Assembly: GCF_008704395.1 (NCBI RefSeq)
Contig: NZ_CP023695.1
Location: forward strand, 4,092,001-4,156,000
Origin: Streptomyces alboniger
GTDB taxonomy: Bacteria > Actinomycetota > Actinomycetes > Streptomycetales > Streptomycetaceae
Reading direction: 5' to 3'
Length of the DNA: 64,000 bases
The translations under genes were made by a program, and so were the position numbers. Each line of letters begins with the position of its first letter. The stretch's first letter is position 1. Below are positions 25,796 to 33,459 of this stretch, piece after piece. The notes beneath the pieces are model-generated. The model was given only the letters and a program-made list of their open reading frames with translations, did not search any database and was not told the DNA's origin.

Positions 25796-26581
25796 GTGAC
25801 GTCCCTTCCCGGCTTGCTCGGCGCTGTCGACCCCACGAGTGATCGTGCGGTCTTCCGGCAGATCGCTGACCAGCTTCGCGAGTCCATCGACCGCGGGCGA
25901 TTCAAGGAGGGCGAGAAGCTGCCTTCCGAGGCAGAACTCGTCGAGCACTACGGCGTCTCCCGGATGACCGTTCGGAACTCCTTCTCGATTTTGCAGGGTG
26001 AGGGCCTGGTCCATGCCGAGCATGGCAAGGGCGTCTTCGTGCGACCACGGCCACCAGTGCGGCGTCTAGCCTCTGACCGCTTCGCCCGGCGCCATCGCGA
26101 ACAGGGCAAGTCCGCCTTCATCGTGGAGGCCGACGCGGCGGGCAGTCACCCTCAGGTCGACAGCCTGGAGGTCAAGGAGGAGAAGGCCACACAGGACATC
26201 GCCACCCGCCTTGGTTCTGTGCGGCGCGTACTCGCTCGTCGGCGCCGGTATCTGCTCGATGGTCGGCCGGTCGAGTTCGCCACTTCGTACCTTCCGCTCG
26301 ATATTGCGCGCGGTACGCAGATCGCCGAACCGAACCCCGGTCCAGGCGGCATCTATGCCCGCCTCGAAGAGCTGGGCCACCACCTCGACCACTTCGAGGA
26401 GGAAATCCGGGCCCGGATGCCCGCACCGTCAGAAGTGAAGACGCTCCGGCTGGCCTCCGGCGTACCCGTAATCCATCTGATCCGCACTGCGTATGACACC
26501 GAAGGACGGGCCGTGGAGGTCTGCGACACCGTCATGGCGGCGGACGCCTACGTCCTGTCGTACCAGCTCCCGGCCACGTGA
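25796..26581 (+). CDS. GntR/UTRA family repressor, KorSA-like
   Basis: 261 residues, GTG start behind AAAGGAG. The N-terminal GntR winged HTH (about 17-85: ADQLRESIDRGRFKEGEKLP, SEAELVEHYGVSRMTVRNSF) is followed by a UTRA effector-binding domain (about 100-255; EFATSYLPLDIA and VIHLIRTAYDTEGR). In pSAM2 the GntR protein KorSA represses its own gene and the replication/transfer genes. The six operator-like motifs of this element are probably its sites. The inducing signal is unknown. Confidence 0.92.
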   Translation: MTSLPGLLGAVDPTSDRAVFRQIADQLRESIDRGRFKEGEKLPSEAELVEHYGVSRMTVRNSFSILQGEGLVHAEHGKGVFVRPRPPVRRLASDRFARRHREQGKSAFIVEADAAGSHPQVDSLEVKEEKATQDIATRLGSVRRVLARRRRYLLDGRPVEFATSYLPLDIARGTQIAEPNPGPGGIYARLEELGHHLDHFEEEIRARMPAPSEVKTLRLASGVPVIHLIRTAYDTEGRAVEVCDTVMAADAYVLSYQLPAT

Positions 26582-26642
26582 GGGCCTGACGGCTGTGGCG
26601 CGCGGTGGTCCGCACCCTGAACTCGTATGCGCCAACAGGCCT

Positions 26643-26658
26643 ACTCGTATAGACGAGT
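26643..26658. promoter_or_regulatory. Operator-like palindrome upstream of tra operon
   Basis: actcgtatagacgagt: 6-bp arms actcgt/acgagt around four central bases. It is the most symmetric of the six related sites and lies 91 bp before the first gene of the transfer operon. Confidence 0.6.
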
Positions 26659-26715
26659 TGGCAAGTCGTGTGGCACAGTGGTTGGCGTTCCCGGAGATCG
26701 GGTTCGAACGCTGCA

Positions 26716-26731
26716 TCTTGTATAGACGAGT
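26716..26731. promoter_or_regulatory. Operator-like motif at start of tra operon
   Basis: tcttgtatagacgagt, differing from the 26643 palindrome at two positions of the left half. It ends just before the first gene, 73 bp from the upstream copy. Confidence 0.6.
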
Positions 26732-26733
26732 AG

Positions 26734-27102
26734 ATGGGAAGAACCTTGCGAACCATTCGTGTGGAGACCTCCGCCGCCACGATCCTGCTGACCGAGGCGC
26801 CCGAGCCCAAGGTTCGTGACCGGCAGACCGGCGAGATCGCCAAGGACGCCACCAGCGGTGAAGCACTCATGACGATCGGCGTCGTCTACATCGAGGAGGG
26901 GGAATCGTCCCTGATCAAGGTGACGATCCCGGAGAGCGGAGTCTCCGACGGGCTGACGCTCGGTGCGCCGGTCTCGCTGCCGGGGCTCGTGGCCCGGCCG
27001 TGGGAAAGCGTCTTCAACTGTCAGCAGCGGCACGGCATCGCCTACCGCTGTGCCGCCGTCACTCCGGCCGCCTTCCCGGCCGCCATGGGGGCCTCGGCCT
27101 GA
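26734..27102 (+). CDS. AICE backbone protein of unknown function
   Basis: 122 residues from ATG 26734; a TTG at 26746 (LRTIRVET) with GGGAAG upstream is a plausible alternative and gives 118. The N-terminus RTIRVETSAATILLTEAPEP precedes VRDRQTGEIAKDATSG, a core with beta-strand character and the end CAAVTPAAFPAAMGAS. It occupies the place of small regulators in AICEs (for example Pra in pSAM2), but I see no clear sequence match to Pra. Its stop overlaps the tra start by one base (TGATG). Confidence 0.75.
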   Translation: MGRTLRTIRVETSAATILLTEAPEPKVRDRQTGEIAKDATSGEALMTIGVVYIEEGESSLIKVTIPESGVSDGLTLGAPVSLPGLVARPWESVFNCQQRHGIAYRCAAVTPAAFPAAMGASA

Positions 27103-28481
27103 TGACCGATCTGACGACGCTTCTGGAGGTGGGTGGTCCTGTCGCCGCACTCGGCGGCGGGGCTGCCTACACCCGGGCCAAGCATCCCGGGGTCTACTGG
27201 TCCGCGGTCGGCCTGCCGATATCCACGGCCCGGCTGCTCAGCTCGTACGGCTCGGTCATGGAGGCCTGCGGCCTGTCCGTGACGCCGTCCCGACTGCGTG
27301 TCCTGGAGGTCAAGGCCACAACCCGTGGGGAGATCCGTCCCGTACCGCCTCGACGCGGAATCATCCGCCCGACCACGACCGGTTTACGGCTCCGGCTACG
27401 GCTCGCACCCGGCCAGGAACCCGCCGACGTGGCCGCCTCGGCCGAACGGCTGCGGCACGCCTGGGGAGTTCACGCCGTCTACGTGACCACGGTCAAGCCT
27501 GGCGTGGTCGACCTGCGTCTCGTCGGCTATGACGTGCTGCGAGAGGTCCGTATGCCGCGCAAAGCGGTGGGCGGATTCCTGAAAGTGCCCGTAGCGCTGC
27601 GGGAAGACGCCACACCATTCGTACGCGACTACCGCGTGGTGCCGCACGGCCTCTCCCTGGGCGCCACCCTGTCGGGCAAGTCCATGTACCTGCGGCACCT
27701 CGTTGCCGGACTCGCACCGCAGCCCGTCGCCCTGGTCGGCATCGACTGCAAGCGCGGTGTGGAGCTGGCGCCCTTCGCCTCGCGGCTGTCGGCGCTCGCC
27801 ACCGATCCCGAGCAGGCTGCTGAGTTGTTGCCCGTGCTCATCAAGGAGATGGAGGACCGGTACGACCTGATCAAGGCACGCCAGAGGATCGCACCGGGCA
27901 CGCCGAACGAGGAGATCACCTCCGACATCTGGGGGCTTCCCGAACAGGAACGACCCGTGCCCGTAGTCCTGTTCGTCGACGAAGTGGCGGAACTCTTTCT
28001 CATCGCCACGAGGAAGGAGGAAGAGCGGCGGGACGAGATGGTCACTCAGCTCATCCGGGTCGCCCAACTCGGCCGTGCGGCCGGTATCTACCTGGAGGTG
28101 TGCGGGCAGCGATTCGGCGCCGAGCTCGGCAAGGGCGCCACGATGCTCCGGGCCCAGTTGACCGGCCGCGTCTGCCACCGCGTGAACGACGAAGCTTCCG
28201 CGAAAATGGCGCTCGGCGACATAGCCCCCGAAGCGGTCTCCGCCGCCTGCGCCATCCCTGCCGAACGGCCCGGTCTCGCCGTCGCCGGTGACACGTCGGG
28301 CGGTTGGTCCCGCATCCGCACGCCGTATCTCTCCCTGTCCGACGCTGCCGAGACCTGCCGCGCGTCGGCCCACATGGTCCCCGACCTGCCCGCGCTGGAG
28401 CCCTTCCGGCCCTCCGTGCCCGCGCAGCCGGTCGAGTCCCCGGCCAACCCGGTCGTGCAGCCGCGACCGGTCATCGGCTGA
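27102..28481 (+). CDS. FtsK/SpoIIIE-like DNA translocase for conjugation (Tra)
   Basis: 459 residues. A predicted N-terminal region with a short hydrophobic stretch precedes the FtsK-type motor: Walker A GATLSGKSMY (about 207-216), Walker B VPVVLFVDEVAEL (about 287), LIRVAQLGRAAGIYLEVCGQ, and a C-terminal region (to about 400) with KMALGDIAPEA. In AICEs such hexameric motors move double-stranded DNA between hyphae at a clt site. Walker A lacks the usual GSGKS of FtsK but fits GxxxxGKS. Start ATG overlaps the upstream stop. Confidence 0.92.
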   Translation: MTDLTTLLEVGGPVAALGGGAAYTRAKHPGVYWSAVGLPISTARLLSSYGSVMEACGLSVTPSRLRVLEVKATTRGEIRPVPPRRGIIRPTTTGLRLRLRLAPGQEPADVAASAERLRHAWGVHAVYVTTVKPGVVDLRLVGYDVLREVRMPRKAVGGFLKVPVALREDATPFVRDYRVVPHGLSLGATLSGKSMYLRHLVAGLAPQPVALVGIDCKRGVELAPFASRLSALATDPEQAAELLPVLIKEMEDRYDLIKARQRIAPGTPNEEITSDIWGLPEQERPVPVVLFVDEVAELFLIATRKEEERRDEMVTQLIRVAQLGRAAGIYLEVCGQRFGAELGKGATMLRAQLTGRVCHRVNDEASAKMALGDIAPEAVSAACAIPAERPGLAVAGDTSGGWSRIRTPYLSLSDAAETCRASAHMVPDLPALEPFRPSVPAQPVESPANPVVQPRPVIG

Positions 28482-28569
28482 GCCGCACCTTCCCGCACCC
28501 CCGGTCGGCGTGACCGTCTCGCGCCACGTCCCTACCCCTGCCATGCCTGAATCCGGAAGGAGCCGCAGC

Positions 28570-29220
28570 ATGCGCGCCCAACTCGCCCGTATCGATGCGG
28601 TGCTCGTACAGGCCGTCATCGCGGCAGCCTTGTCCTTCGCCCACCTGCACGACGTCGCCTCGGCGGCCGGACAGGACGGGTGGAAAGCGTGGGCCTATCC
28701 GGTCTCGGTGGATCTGTTGCTCGTCGCCGCCTGGCGTCGGCTGCGGACCGGTGACGCCAAAGCCGCGGGCTGGTGCTGGTTCGTCATCGCGCTCGCGGCC
28801 TCCCTCGGTGCGAACGTCGCCACCGCCGGACTGCTCGACATGAACCACGTGCCGGCCTGGCTCCGCATCCTCGTCGCGGGCTGGCCTGCGGTCGCCTTCC
28901 TCGGCGGGACGCTCCTGGCGCACTCGACGCCGACACCGCCCGACGAGGTCCGGGAGCAAGACCCCGAGGGCGTCGACGACCAGGAGGACGCGCCCGATCC
29001 CGTACCGGAGCTCTCGTCGGCACCGGCGCCGGCCGCCGAGTCCGTCCCCACCTCGACCCCTCCGCCCACCGTTGCCGTCCCGGCTGCCCTCGTCGACCAC
29101 GCCCGCAAGGTCGCCACCGAGCACCACACCCGTACCGGAACGGTCATCGACACCACGACCCTGCGCGCCCGTCTCGGCGTCCCGATGCCCATGGCCGACG
29201 CCATCGCCGCTCAGCTCTGA
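28570..29220 (+). CDS. DUF2637 membrane protein (spread protein, SpdB-like)
   Basis: 216 residues from ATG 28570 after GGAAGGAG. About four hydrophobic segments in residues 10-120 (VLVQAVIAAALSFAHLHDVA; AWAYPVSVDLLLVAAW; CWFVIALAASLGANV; ILVAGWPAVAFLGGTLL) match DUF2637. An acidic, Pro-rich linker precedes a C-terminal helical part (VDHARKVATEHHTRTG). DUF2637 proteins sit beside tra in streptomycete elements and are linked to intramycelial plasmid spread. Confidence 0.88.
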   Translation: MRAQLARIDAVLVQAVIAAALSFAHLHDVASAAGQDGWKAWAYPVSVDLLLVAAWRRLRTGDAKAAGWCWFVIALAASLGANVATAGLLDMNHVPAWLRILVAGWPAVAFLGGTLLAHSTPTPPDEVREQDPEGVDDQEDAPDPVPELSSAPAPAAESVPTSTPPPTVAVPAALVDHARKVATEHHTRTGTVIDTTTLRARLGVPMPMADAIAAQL

Positions 29221-29258
29221 ACGCCCGAAAGCTCTGAACGTCCTGAAGGGAGATCCAC

Positions 29259-29450
29259 ATGAGCGCCAACCGTCGCTTCCGCTCCGTCGCCCGTATCGGT
29301 CCCGTCCAGGTCGGCACGTCGTACGACGGTCGTGGCCGTGAGAAGCACACCGCCGCCTGCACGGCCCCGCGCTGCGGCTTCTCCGCCGACTACGACAGTC
29401 GCGCCGCCGCCGAACTGGCCGCCCGCACCCACCGCTGCCCCGTCCGCTGA
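29259..29450 (+). CDS. Mobile element transfer protein
   Basis: 63 residues. Typical short basic protein of AICEs and streptomycete plasmids: MSANRRFRSVARIGPVQVGT, then a Cys pair (CTAPRCGFSADYDS) and a final His-Arg-Cys (THRCPVR), which could bind zinc. Located between DUF2637 and spd genes as in pSAM2-like elements. ATG after GAAGGGAG. Confidence 0.85.
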   Translation: MSANRRFRSVARIGPVQVGTSYDGRGREKHTAACTAPRCGFSADYDSRAAAELAARTHRCPVR

Positions 29451-29464
29451 AAGGACCCGCTTCC

Positions 29465-29659
29465 GTGACCGTCAGCCTGCCGCTCGTGTTCGTCCTCGGC
29501 CTCTTCGCCTGGGGAGCCGTCAAGTTCCTCGGCGTCCGCACGTGGATCGTCGTCGTGATCGCCCTGTTCGGCTTCTGGCTCTCGCACACCTTCATGGCCC
29601 CGGCCATCGAATCCGGCACGCGCTCCGGCGTGGACGTCGTAAACGGCTCGCATGTCTAG
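29465..29659 (+). CDS. Small membrane spread protein (SpdC-like position)
   Basis: 64 residues, GTG start. Two hydrophobic segments (about 4-21 and 25-45: LFVLGLFAWGAVKFLG, WIVVVIALFGFWL). Same strand and tight spacing with the flanking spd genes. Named by position; sequence alone does not give a function. The 3' end overlaps the operator-like site at 29650. Confidence 0.7.
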   Translation: MTVSLPLVFVLGLFAWGAVKFLGVRTWIVVVIALFGFWLSHTFMAPAIESGTRSGVDVVNGSHV

Positions 29660-29665
29660 ACGAGT
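29650..29665. promoter_or_regulatory. Operator-like motif before spdD/rep/xis/int
   Basis: gcatgtctagacgagt, with the shared core tagacgagt. It ends 19 bp before the spdD GTG, in the end of the preceding gene. This position suggests a separate promoter for spdD-rep-xis-int. Confidence 0.55.
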
Positions 29666-29684
29666 AGGTAAGGAGAACTTTGCC

Positions 29685-29930
29685 GTGTTCCTGCCCAAGT
29701 ACCCCGACAGCCCGACGCCGCCGCCCGTCCACCACCGCACGGTGGCCGACCCGGCGCCCGCGCGGCGGCCTTCACCTCAGGTCTCCGTCACCACCGGGGC
29801 GGTCGTGGCCGTCCTCGTCGGCGGCGTCGTGCTGACCGCGCTCCTGGCCGCCGTCGCCGTGACGGCCATCTCCGTCGCAGTGTGCGCCGTCGTCATCCGC
29901 TCGATGCTCCGCGACCAGCGGCGGCGCTAG
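29685..29930 (+). CDS. SpdD-like spread protein
   Basis: 81 residues from GTG 29685 (read FLPKYPDSPTPPP after the initiator), preceded by AAGGAG. An upstream ATG at 29652 is in frame but would overlap the operator-like site. N-terminal Pro-rich region, then two merging hydrophobic segments (about 37-70), then basic MLRDQRRR. SpdD proteins of streptomycete plasmids begin with a similar FLPKYP sequence and assist intramycelial spread. Confidence 0.82.
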   Translation: MFLPKYPDSPTPPPVHHRTVADPAPARRPSPQVSVTTGAVVAVLVGGVVLTALLAAVAVTAISVAVCAVVIRSMLRDQRRR

Positions 29931-30032
29931 TCGCCAGCACTGCCAGACCCCCGGGGCGGCCCTGATACCGCCAAGCATCCGCCGCCCCGGGGGCCCTGTC
30001 CCTCCTGACCGAAGCCAGAAGGAGAAGCCATC

Positions 30033-31388
30033 ATTACCCGCGCCACCCCGCCCCCGCTCAGCGAACTCGGTCAACTGGCCGCAACCGGCACCATGCCGGG
30101 GCTCCTGCGTCAGCTCTCCGGCCTCGGCGGCTGCACCCATCCGGTCCGCCTCGACGGCCACCGGACCGAGCACGCCGTCGACACCCGGACCGGCGAGATC
30201 GGCAACGTCCTCCACCACCTCGACTCAGCCACCCTCCCGGCCGGTCACCTCCTGGTCCGCTGCAACAACCGCCGTACGACCCGCTGCCCGGCCTGCGCGG
30301 AGGTCTACCGCCGCGACACCTTCCACCTGATCACGTCCGGCCTGCGCGGCGGCAGGGGCGTCCCCGAACGCGTCGCCGCCCACCCCCGCGTCTTCGCCAC
30401 CTTCACGGCCCCCGGCTTCGGCCCGGTCCACAACCGCCCCACCGGCCCGGCGAGAACAGTCCGCCCTTGCCGTTGCGGCCTCCTCCACGACCAGGACGAC
30501 ACCGCCCTCGGCACCCCGCTCGACCCGGACACCTACGACTACGAAGCAGCCGTGCTCTGGAACGCGCACGCGGGCCTGCTCTGGCGGCGCTTCTCGGTCT
30601 ACCTCCGCCGGGAGGTCGCCAAGCGCGCCGGCCTCACCCAACGTGCCTTCCGCGAGTACGCCCGGGTCTCCTTCGCCAAGGTCGCCGAGTACCAGAAACG
30701 TGGTGCGGTCCACTTCCACGCGGTCATCCGCATCGACGGCCCGGACGGCGGCGACACCCCGCCCCCGCCCTGGGCAACCGCCGAGCTGCTGACCGACGCC
30801 ATCCGCGCCGCCGCGACCGTCGCCCGCGTGGATGGCCCGGTCATCGACAACCGCGCGCACACCTTCGCCTTCGGCCGCCAACTCGACGTACGCACCGTCC
30901 GATCCGCCGACTTCGACGGCGGCCAGGAGCTGACCGAACGGGCCGTCGCCGCGTACATCGCCAAGTACGCCACCAAGGGCGCCGAAACCGCCACAGGAGC
31001 ACTCGACCGCCCCCTCAAGTTCCTCGCCGAACTCGCGCAGCTCGACATCAGCGACCACGCCCGCCGCATGATCCGTACCGCGTGGACCCTGGGTGCACGC
31101 AAGGAGCTGGAAGAACTCCGGCTCCGCGCCTGGGCCCACATGCTCGGCTTCCGCGGCCACTTCTCCACCAAGAGCCGTCGCTACTCCGTCACCCTCGGCG
31201 CCCTCCGCGACGCCCGAGCCGAATGGCGCCGCGCCCAAGCCGCCACCGACGACCAGGCCGCGCCGGACACGACCCTCGTCCTCGCTCACTGGGTCTACGC
31301 CGGAACCGGCCTCACCGACGCCGAAGCCTGGCTTGCCGAAACCCTCGAACCCGCCCCCGGAACAGAAGGGGAACCCACCCGTGGCTGA
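30033..31388 (+). CDS. Rolling-circle replication initiator (RepSA-like)
   Basis: 451 residues if translation starts at ATT 30033, nine bases after AAGGAG; the first internal ATG (30093) gives 431 and lacks a ribosome binding site. Motifs: CNNRRTTRCPACAEVYRRDT (Cys cluster), GAVHFHAVIRIDG (HUH metal-binding motif) and AYIAKYATKG (catalytic Tyr, YxxK). This is the RepSA family that nicks the origin for rolling-circle replication of pSAM2-type elements. Related proteins, as I recall them, start MTR, corresponding to ATGACCCGC where this sequence has attacccgc. Confidence 0.9.
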   Translation: MTRATPPPLSELGQLAATGTMPGLLRQLSGLGGCTHPVRLDGHRTEHAVDTRTGEIGNVLHHLDSATLPAGHLLVRCNNRRTTRCPACAEVYRRDTFHLITSGLRGGRGVPERVAAHPRVFATFTAPGFGPVHNRPTGPARTVRPCRCGLLHDQDDTALGTPLDPDTYDYEAAVLWNAHAGLLWRRFSVYLRREVAKRAGLTQRAFREYARVSFAKVAEYQKRGAVHFHAVIRIDGPDGGDTPPPPWATAELLTDAIRAAATVARVDGPVIDNRAHTFAFGRQLDVRTVRSADFDGGQELTERAVAAYIAKYATKGAETATGALDRPLKFLAELAQLDISDHARRMIRTAWTLGARKELEELRLRAWAHMLGFRGHFSTKSRRYSVTLGALRDARAEWRRAQAATDDQAAPDTTLVLAHWVYAGTGLTDAEAWLAETLEPAPGTEGEPTRG

Positions 31389-31593
31389 GCGGCATCTCTC
31401 CGTCGACCAGGTCGCCGAGCTACTCGGCACGACCGCCCGTTTCCCGCGTCGGCTCATCGAGGAGCGGCGCATCCGGTACGTGAAGGTCGGCCGCCACGTG
31501 CGCATCCCGGAAAGCGCGGTCGAGGAGTTCATCACCTCCCACACCGTCGAGCCGATCAAGCGCTCCCGTGCTCGCTACGGGAGGGCTGCCTGA
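31381..31593 (+). CDS. xis: Excisionase, MerR/helix-turn-helix type
   Basis: 70 residues, GTG start, overlapping the rep stop by 8 bp. HTH motif LSVDQVAELLGTTARFPRRL then IEERRIRYVKVGRHVRIPES, the winged-helix pattern of actinophage and AICE Xis proteins. Xis helps Int excise the element. It is followed directly by int. Confidence 0.9.
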   Translation: MAERHLSVDQVAELLGTTARFPRRLIEERRIRYVKVGRHVRIPESAVEEFITSHTVEPIKRSRARYGRAA

Positions 31594-32763
31594 TGGCGAA
31601 CAGCAGGGGGAGGCGTCGCCGCTTCGGCGCGATTCGGCGGCTGCCGTCTGGCCGCTACCAGGCGCGGTACCCGGGGCCGGACGGCGTGATGCGCCCGGCG
31701 CCGTTCACCTTCGAGACGACCGCCGACGCTGACGACTGGCTGGCCGAGAAGCAGACCGAGATCCGCAGAGGTGATTGGCGGGACCCAGAGGCCGGGGCCG
31801 TCAACCTTCGCGCCTACGCAGACAAGTGGGTCGAGGAGCGCGAACTCAGCGTGCTCACGCGCGACCTGTACCGGTACCTCCTGGACCGGCACATCCTCCC
31901 GACCTTCGGTGACGACGACCTCGACGAGATCACCGCGCCCCGCGTCCGCACCTGGCGCACCGAGCGTCTCCGCACTGGCGCCAAGACGGCGACCGCCAAG
32001 GCGTACCGCCTCCTCAAGGCCATCATGGAGACCGCCGTCGACGACGACCTGATCCGCCGCAACCCGTGCCGGATCAAGGGCGCGGGTGCCGAGAAGGCAC
32101 AGGAACGGCCTACGGCCACCGTCGCGCAGGTCGATGCCCTCGCCCGAAGCGGTCGGCATGCGGTGGCGCCTCATGGTCTACCTCGGCGCCTACGGCCCGA
32201 CTCGTCCCGAGGAACTGGCCGGGCTCCGCCGCCGGGACGTCGACCTCGATGCTCTGCGCATCACGGTGCGGACGGCCGAACCTGAGAGGACGAACGGGCG
32301 ACGCGCGCCCGGCGACACCAAGTCGGAAGCCGGTACCCGCACGATCTACCTACCCGCGTTTCTGGAGCGTGAGGTCCGCTGGCACATGGAGTCGTTCGCC
32401 GAGGAAGGACCGAACGGCCTCGTCTTCGTCGGCGATAGAGGAGCGCCCTTCCGCCGGAGCACCTTCGGCAAGTACTGGCGTAGGGCGCGCACGGTCGCCG
32501 GTCTGCCGGACAACTTCCGGTTCTACGATCTCCGCCACACCGGGCACACCCTGTCGACCCGATCCGGCGCGACCCTGAAGGACACGATGGTCCGCGCCGG
32601 CCAGTCGTCAGAGAGGGCGGCGATGATCTACCAGCACTCTGAGGAGGAGCGGCAACAAGAGGTCGCCGGGATGCTCGACCGGAGTGTTCGGAAGGCTCGC
32701 CGCTCCGTGGCACGGAAGCCGGATGATCAAGCATCTGGCACGGATGTGGCACGCGGCGACTGA
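31593..32763 (+). pseudogene. int: Tyrosine integrase, frameshifted
   Basis: Start ATG 31593 shares its A with the xis stop. The N-terminal and core-binding part reads in one frame to about 32142 (ATVAQVDALA). The catalytic domain continues in the +1 frame (EAVGMRWRLMVYLGAYGPTR). An extra C in the ccc run 32143-32145 explains the shift. After correction, catalytic features are intact: Arg in RPEELAGLR, YDLRHTGHT (HxxR region with Tyr at the first position), and the nucleophile in AMIYQHSEEE. A sequencing error cannot be excluded; if real, integrase is inactive or needs frameshifting. Confidence 0.85.
32708..32753. promoter_or_regulatory. Putative integrase arm-type sites, right
   Basis: Three tggcacg copies (32708, 32736, 32747); the last two have the same 11-bp period as the left-end pair at 20376-20393. 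They lie within the 3' end of int, 63 bp from the right att core. Confidence 0.5.
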
Positions 32764-32781
32764 GAGAAGGCAGACAGCAAA

Positions 32782-32808
32782 AAGGCCCGGGTCGATGACC
32801 TGGGCCTT
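32782..32808. terminator. Terminator between int and tRNA-Gly
   Basis: Stem aaggcccgggtc / gacctgggcctt (one G-T pair), three-base loop, flanked by A and T runs. Serves converging transcripts of int and tRNA-Gly. Related to the hairpin at 20187-20220. Confidence 0.88.
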
Positions 32809-32813
32809 CTTCG

Positions 32814-32887
32814 TGGAGCGGGTGACGAGAATCGAACTCGCACTCTCAGCTTGGGAAGCTGATGTTCTACCACTAAACTACACCCGC
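32814..32887 (-). tRNA. tRNA-Gly(CCC), intact copy
   Basis: 74 nt including encoded CCA. Acceptor gcgggtg pairs with cacccgc; anticodon arm tcagc-ttcccaa-gctga gives anticodon CCC; T-loop gttcgattc. The 5' part is chromosomal, and the 3' part (32816-32862) is shared with the left att core, so the element restores a complete tRNA on insertion. This is the usual strategy of tRNA-targeting integrases. Confidence 0.95.
32816..32862. repeat. attR: Right attachment site core
   Basis: 47 bp identical to 20225-20271, lying inside the intact tRNA-Gly gene. Similarity extends outward (32797-32812 matches 20206-20221), with only three differing bases between, so the shared region is about 66 bp. Confidence 0.93.
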
Positions 32888-33175
32888 GAAACGCCCCGCT
32901 AGAAGCGGTGTCGTAACGTCGCACACTCTACCTCATCACGGGCCCCGGGCGCTCTCGCCCCGGGGCCCGCGTGCTGTCCGGGAGGTGGATGCGCCGTGCG
33001 GCGGGAGGGAGTTGGGGCGTACCGTGGGTGGGCCGTCCAGGGGTCGCGCCTTAGGTCGTGCCGCCTGGAGTGGCGTCCCTTTCATACCGTAATGTGGGCA
33101 TTCGTCGTCGGCTCGGAAACGAGCCTCAGGCGTACGAGTTCACACACGGCTTTGGGGAAGGGACTCGAGGACTTG

Positions 33176-33334
33176 ATGGACCGCACCGTCGTCCGATGTG
33201 CCGAAGGGCACGTGTTCAGCACCGCGTCGTTCCCGATGCAGCAGGCCGACCGGCTCGGGCCCGGCCGGCTCATCCGGTGTCCGCGCTGTGCCCGGCTCCG
33301 GCACTCCGTGCCGGTGACCTTGCAGAAGCAGTAA
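33176..33334 (+). CDS. Small zinc-ribbon-like protein
   Basis: 52 residues starting MDRTVVRCAEGHVFSTASFP. Two Cys-containing clusters (CAEGH and CPRCARLRH) fit a compact zinc finger. ATG 33176 after GAGGA. No function known; the gene stands alone, and its stop codon is the first taa of an octamer tandem repeat. Confidence 0.7.
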   Translation: MDRTVVRCAEGHVFSTASFPMQQADRLGPGRLIRCPRCARLRHSVPVTLQKQ

Positions 33335-33367
33335 TGCAGTAATGCAGTAATGCAGTAGTGCAGTAAT
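33328..33367. repeat. Five 8-bp tandem repeats (gcagtaat)
   Basis: Five consecutive units, the fourth with one substitution (gcagtagt). The first unit contains the stop codon of the zinc-ribbon gene. Repeat-length change would not alter the protein. Confidence 0.95.
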
Positions 33368-33459
33368 CACGGGCAACGGGCAACGCTCGGTACGGGCGCG
33401 CGGGTCGTCACGGTCCAGGAGATTGTGGCGGGGCCGCGCGCTCTGCGTATCCTCGGTGC

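Larger units (their letters stand above)
20225..32862. mobile_element. pSAM2-like AICE integrated in tRNA-Gly(CCC)
   Basis: About 12.6 kb between the 47-bp att repeats. Right to left: tyrosine integrase (frameshifted), xis, HUH-type rep, spd spread genes, a mobile-element transfer protein, a DUF2637 protein, FtsK-like tra, GntR repressor, divergent NUDIX protein, ATP-binding regulator, then cargo (nuclease-like genes and a transposase relic). This order is that of actinomycete integrative and conjugative elements, which move as double-stranded DNA through a single FtsK-like translocase and replicate by rolling circle after excision. The cargo end has a lower coding density and GC than the backbone. 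Confidence 0.93.

Noticed and set aside
26670..26720. tRNA-like text with agtggttgg and gggttcgaacg upstream of the tra operon
   Set aside because: T-stem arms (tcggg and gctgc) do not pair and no acceptor stem was found.
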